Assembly: GCA_964645835.1 (NCBI GenBank) | Contig: CAZYDG010000022.1 | Coordinates: 1-64,000 of the forward strand | Direction of reading: 5' to 3' | Length of the DNA: 64,000 nucleotides | From: CAZBME01 sp964645835 | GTDB taxonomy: Bacteria > Desulfobacterota > Syntrophia > Syntrophales > UBA8958 | Part shown: in pieces, positions 42,363 to 51,195 of the stretch | Layout: every line of letters begins with the position of its first letter | Position numbering within the stretch: the stretch's first letter is position 1 | Notes under the pieces: generated by a model | The model's input: the letters and a program-made list of their open reading frames with translations, nothing else | The model's database searches: none | What the model was told of the DNA's origin: nothing | Program-made: the position numbers and the translations under genes

Positions 42363-45300
42363 ATGAAAGTCTATAAAAAAAATCAGCATTCCCTGTTCGT
42401 GAAACCATTTGGGGTCCGGGACAAGCTCTATCTGGCCCTGACTATTTTTATCTATTTCGACCTTCTGGCCCCCGATGATCCCCTGACGGAGCAGGAGCTC
42501 TGGAAGACGATTCCCGATCAACTGAAGCCCGCACCCATTCTCGATGTCGGCATGCCGAAACCTCGGGGAGAGGTCCTCCTGACGGGATCGTGTTTTTCTC
42601 CCCGGGGGACGGAGAGGAACGCCTCTGTCGTTTCTTTCCAGGTCGGTTCCCTTAGCAAGGAACTCGCCGTTTTCGGCGACCGCTTCTGGCGGAAAAAAAC
42701 GAAGGCTGGAATCGAGGTCATAACAGACCCGGCTCCCTTTTCCGAGATGCCCCTTACCTGGCGCAACGCCTTCGGAGGAGAGGATTTTCCCGCCAATCCC
42801 GTGGGAAAAGGTATTGCCTCAGTCGTCGGGAAAGAGGGAGAAACTCAGATACCGCTTCCGAATTTGGAATACCGGAACAAGATCATCGGTTCGCCCGCCG
42901 ACCGGCCTGCTCCCGCCTGCTTCGACGTCGTCGATATGATGAGGCCCGAGCGTCAGAAGAAGACCGGGACCTATGACGATAAATGGCTCAAAGAACGGTG
43001 GCCCTATTTCCCGGATGACATGAATTACGAATTTTTCAACTGCGCCCCGGAAGATCAGTATATAGAGGAGTTCTTTAAAGGCGGTGAGGCCATTGAGATT
43101 GTCAACATGCACCCCGATATGCAGCTTATCGAGTCGCACATACCGCCACTGCGCATCCGCTGCTTCGTCACCAAAAAAGAAGCGCCGAAATCGGACATTG
43201 AGATCTTCCAGGACGTTACGACCCGCCTGGACACATTATGGCTCTTTCCCACGATCCTCCGTGGTGTGGCTATGTACCGGGGTACGACGGAGATCTTCGA
43301 CGAGGAATATGAAGATGTTTCGAGGATCTTCATTGCTACGGAACGTCTTCCGGACCCGCCCCTTTCCCTGGAATATTATCTTGAAGAGCAAAAAAAGGCC
43401 ATGGACACGACTGTTGCCGTGGATATGGCGCCCCTTCAGGAGGCCGTGAAGAAGATCGGCAAGATGATGAAGCGGGTCAAGAAGATACCAAAGGATATTG
43501 ATAATTCTATTAAAATGGCCACCGGGAAGGCCCCCGTAATGCCGCGGACCCCTGCCGAGACGGCAGCCGCCGGTCAACAGGTCATAAAGGACAACCTTGC
43601 CCTTCTCGACCGGTTAGAGGCCCAGTCCCGTGCTCTCCACGCTGAACACGGTCATGCCGGCGGAATCAATCTATCCATGTTCGCCACCATGCGGGAGAAC
43701 CTGCGGACGGCGTCATCCGCGATCAGCAATGGTGTGACCCGTATTGACGAAGCCAAGGCGAAGGCCCTTACCGATGCAGCGGCAAATCTCAAGGCCATGG
43801 CGGAAAAGGTCCGAAAGAACGTTCCCGCCGATATCCTTGACAAGGCAGGATTTGATCCGGAGGGGATGCTTCCCGGCAAGAAAAAGGTAAATCCATGGCA
43901 CGATCGGGGATTTCCCCTTGTTGTGCAGTGGCGGCGGAACCTTGAAGCCGACCACGATACCCTGAGTGCCCTCCAGGCCCTCGGCATCGAGAGCGATACG
44001 ATCAAGCGGGCGTGGCTGGGCATAAATCCGACAGATCTGATAGACGGCACGGCTTTTTGGGGTCTTCCACCATCTCCTGACGCCCCGAAAGACAGTACGC
44101 CGGAGGATGACCTGGCCATTCCGGCGGGCCTTGTTCTGCCCCGTTTCGACGGGGCCGCATTAAACCGAATCCTCCTCCTGCCCGGTTCCTGGAAAGAAGA
44201 CGGATCTGTTGCCGGAGCAAAACTGGTGGAAGGATCAGACGAGACCCCGCTCCTTTTTATCGCCGAGGACGGTGCTCCCGTTATCGCCGTTGCCGACGAG
44301 CTTCAGGCGCTCCTCCTTGAACAGGAGATCGGTGATGCCTGCTCGGTTATCTGCCTCGCCCGGCCTGATGAAAAACCTTCCAAAGAGGGCGATGCCCAGA
44401 TCAAAGGGGCCGAGGACTTCCTTGTGGTCATGCCGGAAAAGGCATCGGCCGGAACAAAGGATTGGAACGCCTGGATCAAGGCCTATCCCCGCTGCCGGCC
44501 TTACGCCCTTCCCAAAGGCGCGAATCTTTTTGCCGCCGCCCGGTTGGGCGTGGATCTCCGGGAATGGGTCATGGAGGCCCTCACAAAGACGTTCAGACAG
44601 AGGCATAAAATTGCACCCTCATTGCCGCCGCCTGGTAAATATCCCACCGCCGAGGACCTGACCGTACCGATACCGGCAATAGACGTTAAGGCTCTTGTGG
44701 AGAAGTCGAGCAAGGATATACGCGGTTTTGTAGACGGCAAGGCGTCCAGCCTCATTGCCAAGCATGAGCAGGTGGAAGCGGAATTCCTCGCCCGAGCTGC
44801 GGAAACCATAAAGAAGGCCGGTCTCAACCCAGAGGAAGTTTTAAAATCCAGCCCCAGACCTGAGCCCGTCTCCATTACCGCGGCCGGGGATTCCATGATC
44901 GCGAAGATCAATCAGGTTACCGCGGCTATGAAAAAGCAGGGGTCCTTGAGCCCGGATATTGAAAAGAAATTTAATGACGTATCTGCTCAGATCCGGAAGT
45001 TGAGCCTGCAAGGCCAGACGGGTCTCGATGCGGGAATGGCAAAAATCGCGGCGGCAAAGGCATCTGCCGCTGAGGCGTCGGTAAAAGTCAAGGCCCAGGA
45101 GATGCCCCCGGGCGCCAAGGCCGCTTTTGCCAAATACGGTATGGATACGGACCGCATGGTGCCGAGAACCCGGGAAGAAGTAATTGCCATGCATAGCCGT
45201 GGCGAGAGCCTGGCTTTTGCCCGGCTTTCCGGGGTGGACCTCTCCGGTCTCGACCTTGCCGGCATCGATCTTAACCAGGCCCAATGCCAGAAGACGGATT

Positions 45301-46175
45301 TTTCCGGTTCGATCCTGGACGACGCCGACCTGACGCAGGTCATGGCCGTCGAGGCGGACTTTACAATGGCCTCGATGAAGAGATCGAAACTGAGCAAGTC
45401 CATGCTCATTAAGGCAAAGCTCAAGAATGCCGATCTCCGGGGGGCTGATCTGAATCAGACTACCATCAAGGATGCCGATATGTCCGGGGCTGACTTGCTG
45501 GGAAGCACCATCTATATGGTCACCATAATGGGGACGGCCCTGACGAAAGCAAAACTCGACGGTGTCAAAGCCAATCTATCGGTCTTATCCGATGGGGATG
45601 CATCCGATGCGACATTCCGGGGGGCTCATCTTGAACGGTGTCTGGTCCGCCGTCTAAACCTGGACCGGACGGATTTTTCTCAGTCTTTCCTTCCCTCGAC
45701 GACGTTTATGGAGGTCAACGGCGAAGAGGTACTTTTTTGCGGGGCCGAGATGCACAAATGCCGCATCATCAACAAATCGCATCTTCCCGGGGCCGACCTC
45801 CGCCATGTGACCTGGACCCAGGGATCGCTACGTGAAACGGATCTGACGGGAAGTAAATTTACCGGGTCAACCCTGGACGAGGCCTTGATTGAAAAATGCG
45901 ACCTCCGTGGCGCCGACCTCTACGGCATTAGCGCCAAGACATGCCGGTTTTCCAAATCGAATCTGGAAGGCGCCGATATGCGGCATATCAACCTTTATTG
46001 CGGCTCACTGAGAAAATCAAGATTGGTAAACGCCGATCTGCGGGAGGCAAATCTGTACGCCGTCGATTTCTACAAGGCCGTATTCGGGGCGACACGACTG
46101 GACGATGCAAACGTGAAGAAATCGCTTTTATTCAAACATACCGATACTCTGCGAAGCGAGAAAGGGATTTCATGA
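42363..46175 (+). CDS. DUF2169 adaptor fused to pentapeptide repeats (cassette B)
   Basis: A 1270-residue paralogue of the cassette A protein with the same three parts: DUF2169 (about 1-330), helical plus unknown globular middle (about 350-800, with NPWHDRGFPLVV and KAYPRCRPYALPKGANLF), and pentapeptide repeats from about residue 943 (MHSRGESLAFARLSGVDLSG). Colinearity with cassette A over the whole length points to a fairly recent duplication. It overlaps the next pentapeptide gene by ATGA (46172-46175). Adaptor function is inferred from DUF2169 proteins in other systems. Confidence 0.85.
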   Translation: MKVYKKNQHSLFVKPFGVRDKLYLALTIFIYFDLLAPDDPLTEQELWKTIPDQLKPAPILDVGMPKPRGEVLLTGSCFSPRGTERNASVVSFQVGSLSKELAVFGDRFWRKKTKAGIEVITDPAPFSEMPLTWRNAFGGEDFPANPVGKGIASVVGKEGETQIPLPNLEYRNKIIGSPADRPAPACFDVVDMMRPERQKKTGTYDDKWLKERWPYFPDDMNYEFFNCAPEDQYIEEFFKGGEAIEIVNMHPDMQLIESHIPPLRIRCFVTKKEAPKSDIEIFQDVTTRLDTLWLFPTILRGVAMYRGTTEIFDEEYEDVSRIFIATERLPDPPLSLEYYLEEQKKAMDTTVAVDMAPLQEAVKKIGKMMKRVKKIPKDIDNSIKMATGKAPVMPRTPAETAAAGQQVIKDNLALLDRLEAQSRALHAEHGHAGGINLSMFATMRENLRTASSAISNGVTRIDEAKAKALTDAAANLKAMAEKVRKNVPADILDKAGFDPEGMLPGKKKVNPWHDRGFPLVVQWRRNLEADHDTLSALQALGIESDTIKRAWLGINPTDLIDGTAFWGLPPSPDAPKDSTPEDDLAIPAGLVLPRFDGAALNRILLLPGSWKEDGSVAGAKLVEGSDETPLLFIAEDGAPVIAVADELQALLLEQEIGDACSVICLARPDEKPSKEGDAQIKGAEDFLVVMPEKASAGTKDWNAWIKAYPRCRPYALPKGANLFAAARLGVDLREWVMEALTKTFRQRHKIAPSLPPPGKYPTAEDLTVPIPAIDVKALVEKSSKDIRGFVDGKASSLIAKHEQVEAEFLARAAETIKKAGLNPEEVLKSSPRPEPVSITAAGDSMIAKINQVTAAMKKQGSLSPDIEKKFNDVSAQIRKLSLQGQTGLDAGMAKIAAAKASAAEASVKVKAQEMPPGAKAAFAKYGMDTDRMVPRTREEVIAMHSRGESLAFARLSGVDLSGLDLAGIDLNQAQCQKTDFSGSILDDADLTQVMAVEADFTMASMKRSKLSKSMLIKAKLKNADLRGADLNQTTIKDADMSGADLLGSTIYMVTIMGTALTKAKLDGVKANLSVLSDGDASDATFRGAHLERCLVRRLNLDRTDFSQSFLPSTTFMEVNGEEVLFCGAEMHKCRIINKSHLPGADLRHVTWTQGSLRETDLTGSKFTGSTLDEALIEKCDLRGADLYGISAKTCRFSKSNLEGADMRHINLYCGSLRKSRLVNADLREANLYAVDFYKAVFGATRLDDANVKKSLLFKHTDTLRSEKGIS

Positions 46176-47233
46176 GGAAGGAAGAGATCCTTGCGGCCAT
46201 CGCCGACAACGAGACGCTGGAGGGCGCCGATCTTACGGGCATCGACCTTTCCGGATGCGATCTTACGAGAGGCCGTTTTGAAGACTGCGTGCTGAAAGAC
46301 GGAGATCTTTCCGGGGCCCGGATTCTTAAGACCGGCTTCCGGCGGTGTGACTTTTCCGGGGTAAAATTTCACGGCACCGACCTCACCAAAATCAATTTCA
46401 TGAAGATGAACTTTGCCGGCGCTTCTTTTCAAGGGGCAACGCTCCATGAGACGATGCTTACCCATGCGAATCTGGCAAAGGCCGATTTTTCCGGATGTTT
46501 TGTCAGCTGGACCCTCATGCAGCATGCGGACCTGACAGGGGCGAACTTCCAAAAGACCCGGTTTGAAAAAGCCCTCCTCCAACATTCAAAGCTTATCGAC
46601 GCCGATTTTTCCGGTGCGGACCTCCTCAAGGTCATGTTCAACGGGTCCGACCTGACGGATGCCAATTTCAAGGGGGCCCACTTCAGCAAGATCCTGTTTC
46701 AGGGGTGCAAACTTGCCGGCCAGGACTTCAAGGGCGCCCGCTTCAACCAGGTGAATGCGGCCCAGGCGGACCTTACAGGGGCCGATTTTTCCGGGGCCGA
46801 CCTGCAGTACTCCACGTTTATGGAGGCCGATCTGACCGACGCTAACCTTACGTCCGTCCGTGCAAGAAACGCCCTGTTCAAGGGCACCGTTTTAAAAAAG
46901 ACAATCTTTCACGGGGCCGATCTGTCCCATGCCTTTTTTGGGGAATGTGACGCAAGCGGGGCTGATTTTACAAAAGCAACCCTTTTAAACGGCATTTTCA
47001 CTAAAGCGAAATGCCGGACAGCGATTTTTAAAGAGGCTTATTGCGCGTATGCCGATTTCTCCCATGCGGACCTGACGGCGGCCGATTTTTCCGGCGCTAA
47101 TCTGTACGCGGCAAAGCTGCACAAAACCATTGAAGAACATACCAAGTGGGATATGGCAAAGAAGATCCTTGTTACAGGGACGGATCAAGAGATGGCGGAG
47201 GCCGAAGCCTGGCATCCGCCTGAAAAAAAATAG
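46172..47233 (+). CDS. Pentapeptide-repeat protein (cassette B)
   Basis: A 353-residue paralogue of the cassette A pentapeptide protein. The start is ATG 46172, coupled to the upstream stop; the open frame extends further upstream only because it shadows the previous gene. After RKEEILAAIADNETLEG the chain is made of A(D/N)LSG-type repeats to about residue 325 and a short acidic end. Its constant pairing with the DUF2169 fusion in all three cassettes suggests an obligate partnership. Confidence 0.85.
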   Translation: MRKEEILAAIADNETLEGADLTGIDLSGCDLTRGRFEDCVLKDGDLSGARILKTGFRRCDFSGVKFHGTDLTKINFMKMNFAGASFQGATLHETMLTHANLAKADFSGCFVSWTLMQHADLTGANFQKTRFEKALLQHSKLIDADFSGADLLKVMFNGSDLTDANFKGAHFSKILFQGCKLAGQDFKGARFNQVNAAQADLTGADFSGADLQYSTFMEADLTDANLTSVRARNALFKGTVLKKTIFHGADLSHAFFGECDASGADFTKATLLNGIFTKAKCRTAIFKEAYCAYADFSHADLTAADFSGANLYAAKLHKTIEEHTKWDMAKKILVTGTDQEMAEAEAWHPPEKK

Positions 47234-47292
47234 ATATCTTATTCTCCCTTTGGTAAGAGGGATTTCAGAGGGATTTTTATTCGTTTCGAGTC

Positions 47293-47420
47293 TAATACCC
47301 CGCGGCTTGCCGCGCATCCGTCATTCCGGCGAAAGCCGGAATCCAGAGAATCGGGACTGGATGCCGGATCAAGTCCGGCATGACGAAAGGGGTTTAATAC
47401 CCCACTGCTTGCGGTGGGGT
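47293..47420. repeat. Composite palindromic repeat between pentapeptide and DUF3540 genes
   Basis: A core at 47319-47384 starts GTCATTCCGGC and ends CCGGCATGAC, containing two hairpins (CATTCCGGCGAAAGCCGGAA and the GCCGGATC...GTCCGGC pair). It is flanked by similar hairpin blocks starting TAATACCCC at 47293 and 47395. This type of CATTCCGGC palindrome is common as a dispersed element in many proteobacteria. The 240-base gap holds no gene. Confidence 0.6.
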
Positions 47421-47473
47421 AGTTTGTTAGACACAGGAAAATAAAAATAGTTAGTGTCAACGGAGGAAAAATC

Positions 47474-48106
47474 ATGCAGCCAAGAGTTTTGAAGGTAAAG
47501 GAGTATGCCCAGCCGTATCTTGAGTACGGTGTCGTGGTAGAAGAAGGCGAGACGTTTCGACTGGAGACCTCGCTTGGGAGTTACACGGCGCTGAAGGCTG
47601 CAAGTTGCCTTTTAACGCCGAAACAGGGGGATTCGGTCCTTGCCGCCTTCGACGCAGGAGGAAACTGCTTTATCCTTTCCGTGCTCATGCAGAATCCGGC
47701 GCCGGGGCGTTGCAACGAGATCATTCTGGAAGGGGATGCAAATCTTCACATCCGCCGGGGAGGCATTACGATCTCGGCTGATCATGAGGTGTCGGTTGCG
47801 TCGGACAAGTTTTCAGTGGCCGCCAGGACAGGTCATGGAGTATTCGAAAACTGTTCCTTTCTGGGAAAATCTCTCTTCGCCGAGTTCGGAAGCATCAAGG
47901 CCGTAGCCGGGAAAGTGGAAAATATCTTCCAGCAGCTTACAGAGAAACTGATCGACGCCTTCCGGTTTGTGAAGGATCACGAGGAAATCCAAACCGGCTC
48001 CACGCGCTACCTTGTAGATGAAAATCTTACCATGCACTCAAAGAACGCCATGCATGTGGCTGAGGAAATCGTTACGATCAACGCTGAGCAGGTCCATCTC
48101 GGATAA
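47474..48106 (+). CDS. DUF3540 protein (cassette B)
   Basis: A 210-residue paralogue of the cassette A DUF3540 protein. It keeps the N-terminal beta domain (YGVVVEEGETFRLETSLGSY, FILSVLMQN) and an almost identical C-terminal end (DAFRFVKDHEEIQTGSTRYL, TMHSKNAMHVAEEIVTINAE). The start at 47474 has GGAGG upstream. Between it and the pentapeptide gene lies the composite repeat, so it may rely on read-through or its own promoter. Confidence 0.8.
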   Translation: MQPRVLKVKEYAQPYLEYGVVVEEGETFRLETSLGSYTALKAASCLLTPKQGDSVLAAFDAGGNCFILSVLMQNPAPGRCNEIILEGDANLHIRRGGITISADHEVSVASDKFSVAARTGHGVFENCSFLGKSLFAEFGSIKAVAGKVENIFQQLTEKLIDAFRFVKDHEEIQTGSTRYLVDENLTMHSKNAMHVAEEIVTINAEQVHLG

Positions 48107-48122
48107 AAGAAAGGAGTTTGTC

Positions 48123-48527
48123 ATGTTCATGTTATCTCAGGGCGCGGGAATGAATATGGGGTTTCCCGATGTCTGCATTACCCCCGTCGGCCCCATCCCG
48201 ACCCCCATCCCTTATCCGGACATCAACGTGTCGGCGGCAACTGCCCCGGCTGCGTATAATATCCTGGTCGACTGCATGCCCTCGGTCAATCAGCTTTCCA
48301 TGGGACTGGTAAGTTTCGGCGACTGCACGGGTGTTATGGGCGGAGTCGTGTCTCACCTGATGGACGGGCAGACGGAGTATCTCATGGGGTGTATGACTAT
48401 CTTTGTTGACGGCGCCCCGGCACAGCGGCTGACGAGTGTTACCGGTCAAAACAGTCTGGCCATGCTTCCCAACGCGCCGGGCATGTCCATTTGCCCCAGC
48501 CAGGTAACGGTTTTGACCCTGGGCTGA
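48123..48527 (+). CDS. DUF4150 PAAR-like tip protein (cassette B)
   Basis: A 134-residue protein nearly identical in pattern and length to the cassette A tip protein (MFMLSQGAGMNMGFPDVCIT at the start, closing SICPSQVTVLTLG). The ATG at 48123 follows AAAGGAG, 16 bases after DUF3540; the open frame upstream of it is only a shadow. The near identity with cassette A suggests the two tips are interchangeable. Confidence 0.85.
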   Translation: MFMLSQGAGMNMGFPDVCITPVGPIPTPIPYPDINVSAATAPAAYNILVDCMPSVNQLSMGLVSFGDCTGVMGGVVSHLMDGQTEYLMGCMTIFVDGAPAQRLTSVTGQNSLAMLPNAPGMSICPSQVTVLTLG

Positions 48528-48538
48528 CGGGAAGTAGA

Positions 48539-48665
48539 ACTATTACCTTGTAACTTTTCTTCCCCGTAGGGTGAAACAAGCGAAGCGATTCCACCGGTGA
48601 TTGGTGACGCGCTTCGCTTCATCCACCCTACAGTGGTGCGAAAAAAACGATGTTACACGGTACTG
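48539..48665. repeat. MITE-like palindromic repeat, copy 1
   Basis: The element begins ACTATTACCTTGTAAC and ends GATGTTACACGGTACTG. Inside are GTAGGGTGAAACAAGCGAAG and the complementary-type GCTTCGCTTCATCCACCCTAC arms, which would fold into one long hairpin. A second copy lies at 58299-58432. It separates the cassette B tip gene from the solute-binding-protein gene. Confidence 0.75.
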
Positions 48666-48715
48666 TTTCTGTTTCATGAAGGAACAATGATCATCAGATG
48701 ACAGGGAGGATGAAT

Positions 48716-49522
48716 ATGAGAAAGATCGTATTGCTTTTTACTCTGGTGGTTGTCATGGCCGGGATCAGCGGCATCGCACGGGCGGCGGACACCTTGGATG
48801 ATGTCAGAAAACGGGGAGTCCTGCGGGCCGGCGTGAAGGACCTGACGCCGGGATTTGCTTTGGCCGATCTAAACGGAGAGATCAAAGGATATGACATCGA
48901 TATCGTTCGGGCCATTGCCCAAAAGCTTGGCGTCAAGTTGGCGATTATCCCCGTTAAAGAGATGGAGCGGATTTCAACGCTGATGGAGAACAAGGTGGAT
49001 ATCCTGGCCGCAACCCTGACCAAGACCGAGGAAAGGGCAAAAGATATCGATTTCAGTTACGCATATTTTGTTACAGCTCAGAAATTTCTCGTCCGCAAGG
49101 GATCGGTAAAGAGTCTGGCGGACCTCAAAGATAAGAAAATCGGAACGGTCGCCGGAACAACATCGGAGATAAACGTTCGTAAGGCCCTTCCGGAGGCGAC
49201 CATTGTTCTGTTTCCCGATTATGTCCCGGCATTTCTGGCCGTCCAGAGGGGAGAACTCTTCGCTATTACGACGGACGAGGCCATGTTGGCTGCAATTCTG
49301 GCAAAAACCGACAAAGGCTACTACGAAATCCCGGAATTTGCCATTTCAACGGAACCATACGGATTGGGCATCCGCAAGGGGAACCCATCCTTTCTGCTGG
49401 TCGTGAATCAAACCCTCCTTGACATGGAGGAAAACGGCGAGGCGAACCGGATCTATGACAGGTGGTTCGGGCCCAAAAGCCCGATGCCTTTGAAACGGGC
49501 ATTTACGATCGCCCCGAAATAA
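48716..49522 (+). CDS. Periplasmic solute-binding protein (amino-acid type)
   Basis: A 268-residue SBP_bac_3-type protein. A signal peptide (RKIVLLFTLVVVMAGISG, cut after ARA) precedes DTLDDVRKRGVLRAGVK, FALADLNGEIKGYDIDIVRA, TLTKTEERAKDIDFSYAYF and the hinge-type KIGTVAGTTSE. These proteins bind amino acids or similar small molecules for an ABC importer or sensor. No permease or ATPase is nearby, which is odd inside a type VI region. The ATG at 48716 is chosen because GGGAGGA lies just before; earlier ATGs overlap that site. It may be an unrelated gene that entered with the repeats. Confidence 0.85.
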   Translation: MRKIVLLFTLVVVMAGISGIARAADTLDDVRKRGVLRAGVKDLTPGFALADLNGEIKGYDIDIVRAIAQKLGVKLAIIPVKEMERISTLMENKVDILAATLTKTEERAKDIDFSYAYFVTAQKFLVRKGSVKSLADLKDKKIGTVAGTTSEINVRKALPEATIVLFPDYVPAFLAVQRGELFAITTDEAMLAAILAKTDKGYYEIPEFAISTEPYGLGIRKGNPSFLLVVNQTLLDMEENGEANRIYDRWFGPKSPMPLKRAFTIAPK

Positions 49523-49557
49523 CAGGGAAATGTCCATAACATCCGAAAGGGGATAGT

Positions 49558-51138
49558 ATGATGCAGTATTCCGACCCGACGTTTACGATCCTGGCCCTGG
49601 GGGCTTTTACGCCTCTTGGCGAATCGGGCTATTCCGCCCGCCTGGTCCCGGCGGAAACGCCGTCTCTGGAAGAGGCCCTGGGGGCTTTTTCACCCCGCCT
49701 CTGGATTCCCGTGCCGACAGCCATCTGCCCGGATGGGGGGCTGACGCTTGCGCCCCGGCGGATAGAAGATCTCCATCCCGATGATCTGATCCGGACCGTC
49801 CCCTATCTGAAAGACCTCTACGACGCTATGGTCTGGATAGGAGAGGCCATGGGCCGCGGGCTTACACCTGAAGATATGGCCGCCTGGATTAAGGACCACT
49901 GGCGGACGCTTCCGCTTAATCTCTCACTGGGAACAAAACCGGCAGCCACACGCAGCGCCGTAGACGATCTCCTGTCCATGGTGGAACTGCCCGGCAGTGC
50001 TGGCCCGCCGGATTCCGGGAGCGGCGGTCCTGCCGCGTGGAAACGGCAGATTGAACAGCTTTTGGCGGATAACCTGGCCTGCGTCTTCGCGGACCCTTCA
50101 TTTCGGGCCTTTGAGGCCGCCTGGCGCGGGGCGGAGGTAGTCCTGCGCCAGGGCATCGCCCAGGGAGGGCAAGGCACCAGGATGTATCTCGCTTCTGTTT
50201 CACCGGCGGGCCTTGAAGACGCCTTGGAGTCCATCGCGGACGACGCCGCCCGAATCCTGCCCAACCTCATCGTCGTAGACATGCCTTTCGACCAGTCTCC
50301 CCGGTGCCTCGATATGCTGGATGGGTTGGCCAGATTTGCCGAAAACCTTCTTGCCCCTGCCGCTGTCTGGGTCAGGCCGTCCTTCCTCCACCTGGGCCGA
50401 TGGGACGAACTCCATCGCCTGCCCCTATTGCAAAACCATATAGAAACCGCCGCCTATGCCAAGTGGCGCAAGCTCATGGCCCGGCAGGACGGCTGCTGGC
50501 TCGTAGCGGTGGGGAATCGCTTTTTGTCGCGGCTGCCCTATGGTTCCGACAACCGTCCCCGGTCTGTTTTCCTTGAGGAAAGAGAACTCCTCTGGGTGAG
50601 CCCCGTCTGGGCTGTGGCCGCCTTGGCCGCTCAGAGCATCGAGATCTTCGGTTGGCCTTCCCGTTTTTCCGATGCTGCCAATATACGTCTGCGGCAGATG
50701 ACGGTCTTCGATATTCCGGACCGGGGCCGAAGCGTGACGGAGGGGGCCATCTCAGAAGAACGGGTTTATCAGCTGATCGATATCGGCGTGACGGCGCTTA
50801 CGGGTGCGCCGGAAAAGGAAGCCGTTTTCATTCCACGGGAGACGACCGTGGCCGGCGAATCTTTGGGTTTTCAAATGTTCCTTTCCCGTGTCATCGCCTT
50901 CCTGATCCGGTGCAGGGATCAATTTTCCGCCGGGCCGGAGGAACTGAGCCCTGAAAAGTACGTTTATGAGGCGCTGGTTGCCCTCTTCCGGCGAACGGGG
51001 TATGAACCGCCTTCCGACCTTTCCGTCGAGGCCGGCGATGCCGAGGCTTATGAACCGGTTCCCCTGGCGATTGCCTTCTCGCCGCCACCGCCCGTAAGGA
51101 TCGGAGACAGGCAGATTGCCTTTACTTTTTCCTGGTGA
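49558..51138 (+). CDS. Single-chain TssB-TssC-like sheath paralogue
   Basis: A 526-residue protein. Residues about 8-120 resemble TssB: TFTILALGAFTP compares with KFLVMGDFTG, and RIEDLHPDDLIRTVPYLKDL with RIKDFDPDTIIQKVPELKQL of the true TssB at 21466. From about 179 the chain resembles TssC: FRAFEAAWRGAEVVL compares with FQKLESAWRSLKFLV, and YAKWRKLMARQDGCW...RLPYGSDNRP with IKWQGFRESEDARCV...RLPFGPDTQP. So it looks like a TssB-TssC fusion. It is diverged and its C-terminal end is Pro-rich, so it may not build a normal sheath. A role as sheath cap, alternative baseplate part or effector-linked factor is inference. Confidence 0.7.
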   Translation: MMQYSDPTFTILALGAFTPLGESGYSARLVPAETPSLEEALGAFSPRLWIPVPTAICPDGGLTLAPRRIEDLHPDDLIRTVPYLKDLYDAMVWIGEAMGRGLTPEDMAAWIKDHWRTLPLNLSLGTKPAATRSAVDDLLSMVELPGSAGPPDSGSGGPAAWKRQIEQLLADNLACVFADPSFRAFEAAWRGAEVVLRQGIAQGGQGTRMYLASVSPAGLEDALESIADDAARILPNLIVVDMPFDQSPRCLDMLDGLARFAENLLAPAAVWVRPSFLHLGRWDELHRLPLLQNHIETAAYAKWRKLMARQDGCWLVAVGNRFLSRLPYGSDNRPRSVFLEERELLWVSPVWAVAALAAQSIEIFGWPSRFSDAANIRLRQMTVFDIPDRGRSVTEGAISEERVYQLIDIGVTALTGAPEKEAVFIPRETTVAGESLGFQMFLSRVIAFLIRCRDQFSAGPEELSPEKYVYEALVALFRRTGYEPPSDLSVEAGDAEAYEPVPLAIAFSPPPPVRIGDRQIAFTFSW

Positions 51139-51195
51139 GAAGAACTTAAATAATTATAATGACCGATTGATATTAAAAATGGAAAGGAACCGCCC

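Noticed and set aside
47293..47420. CRISPR-like alternation of repeats and spacers
   Set aside because: Only two flanking blocks and one palindromic core, with no regular spacers or cas genes; a composite extragenic palindrome fits better.
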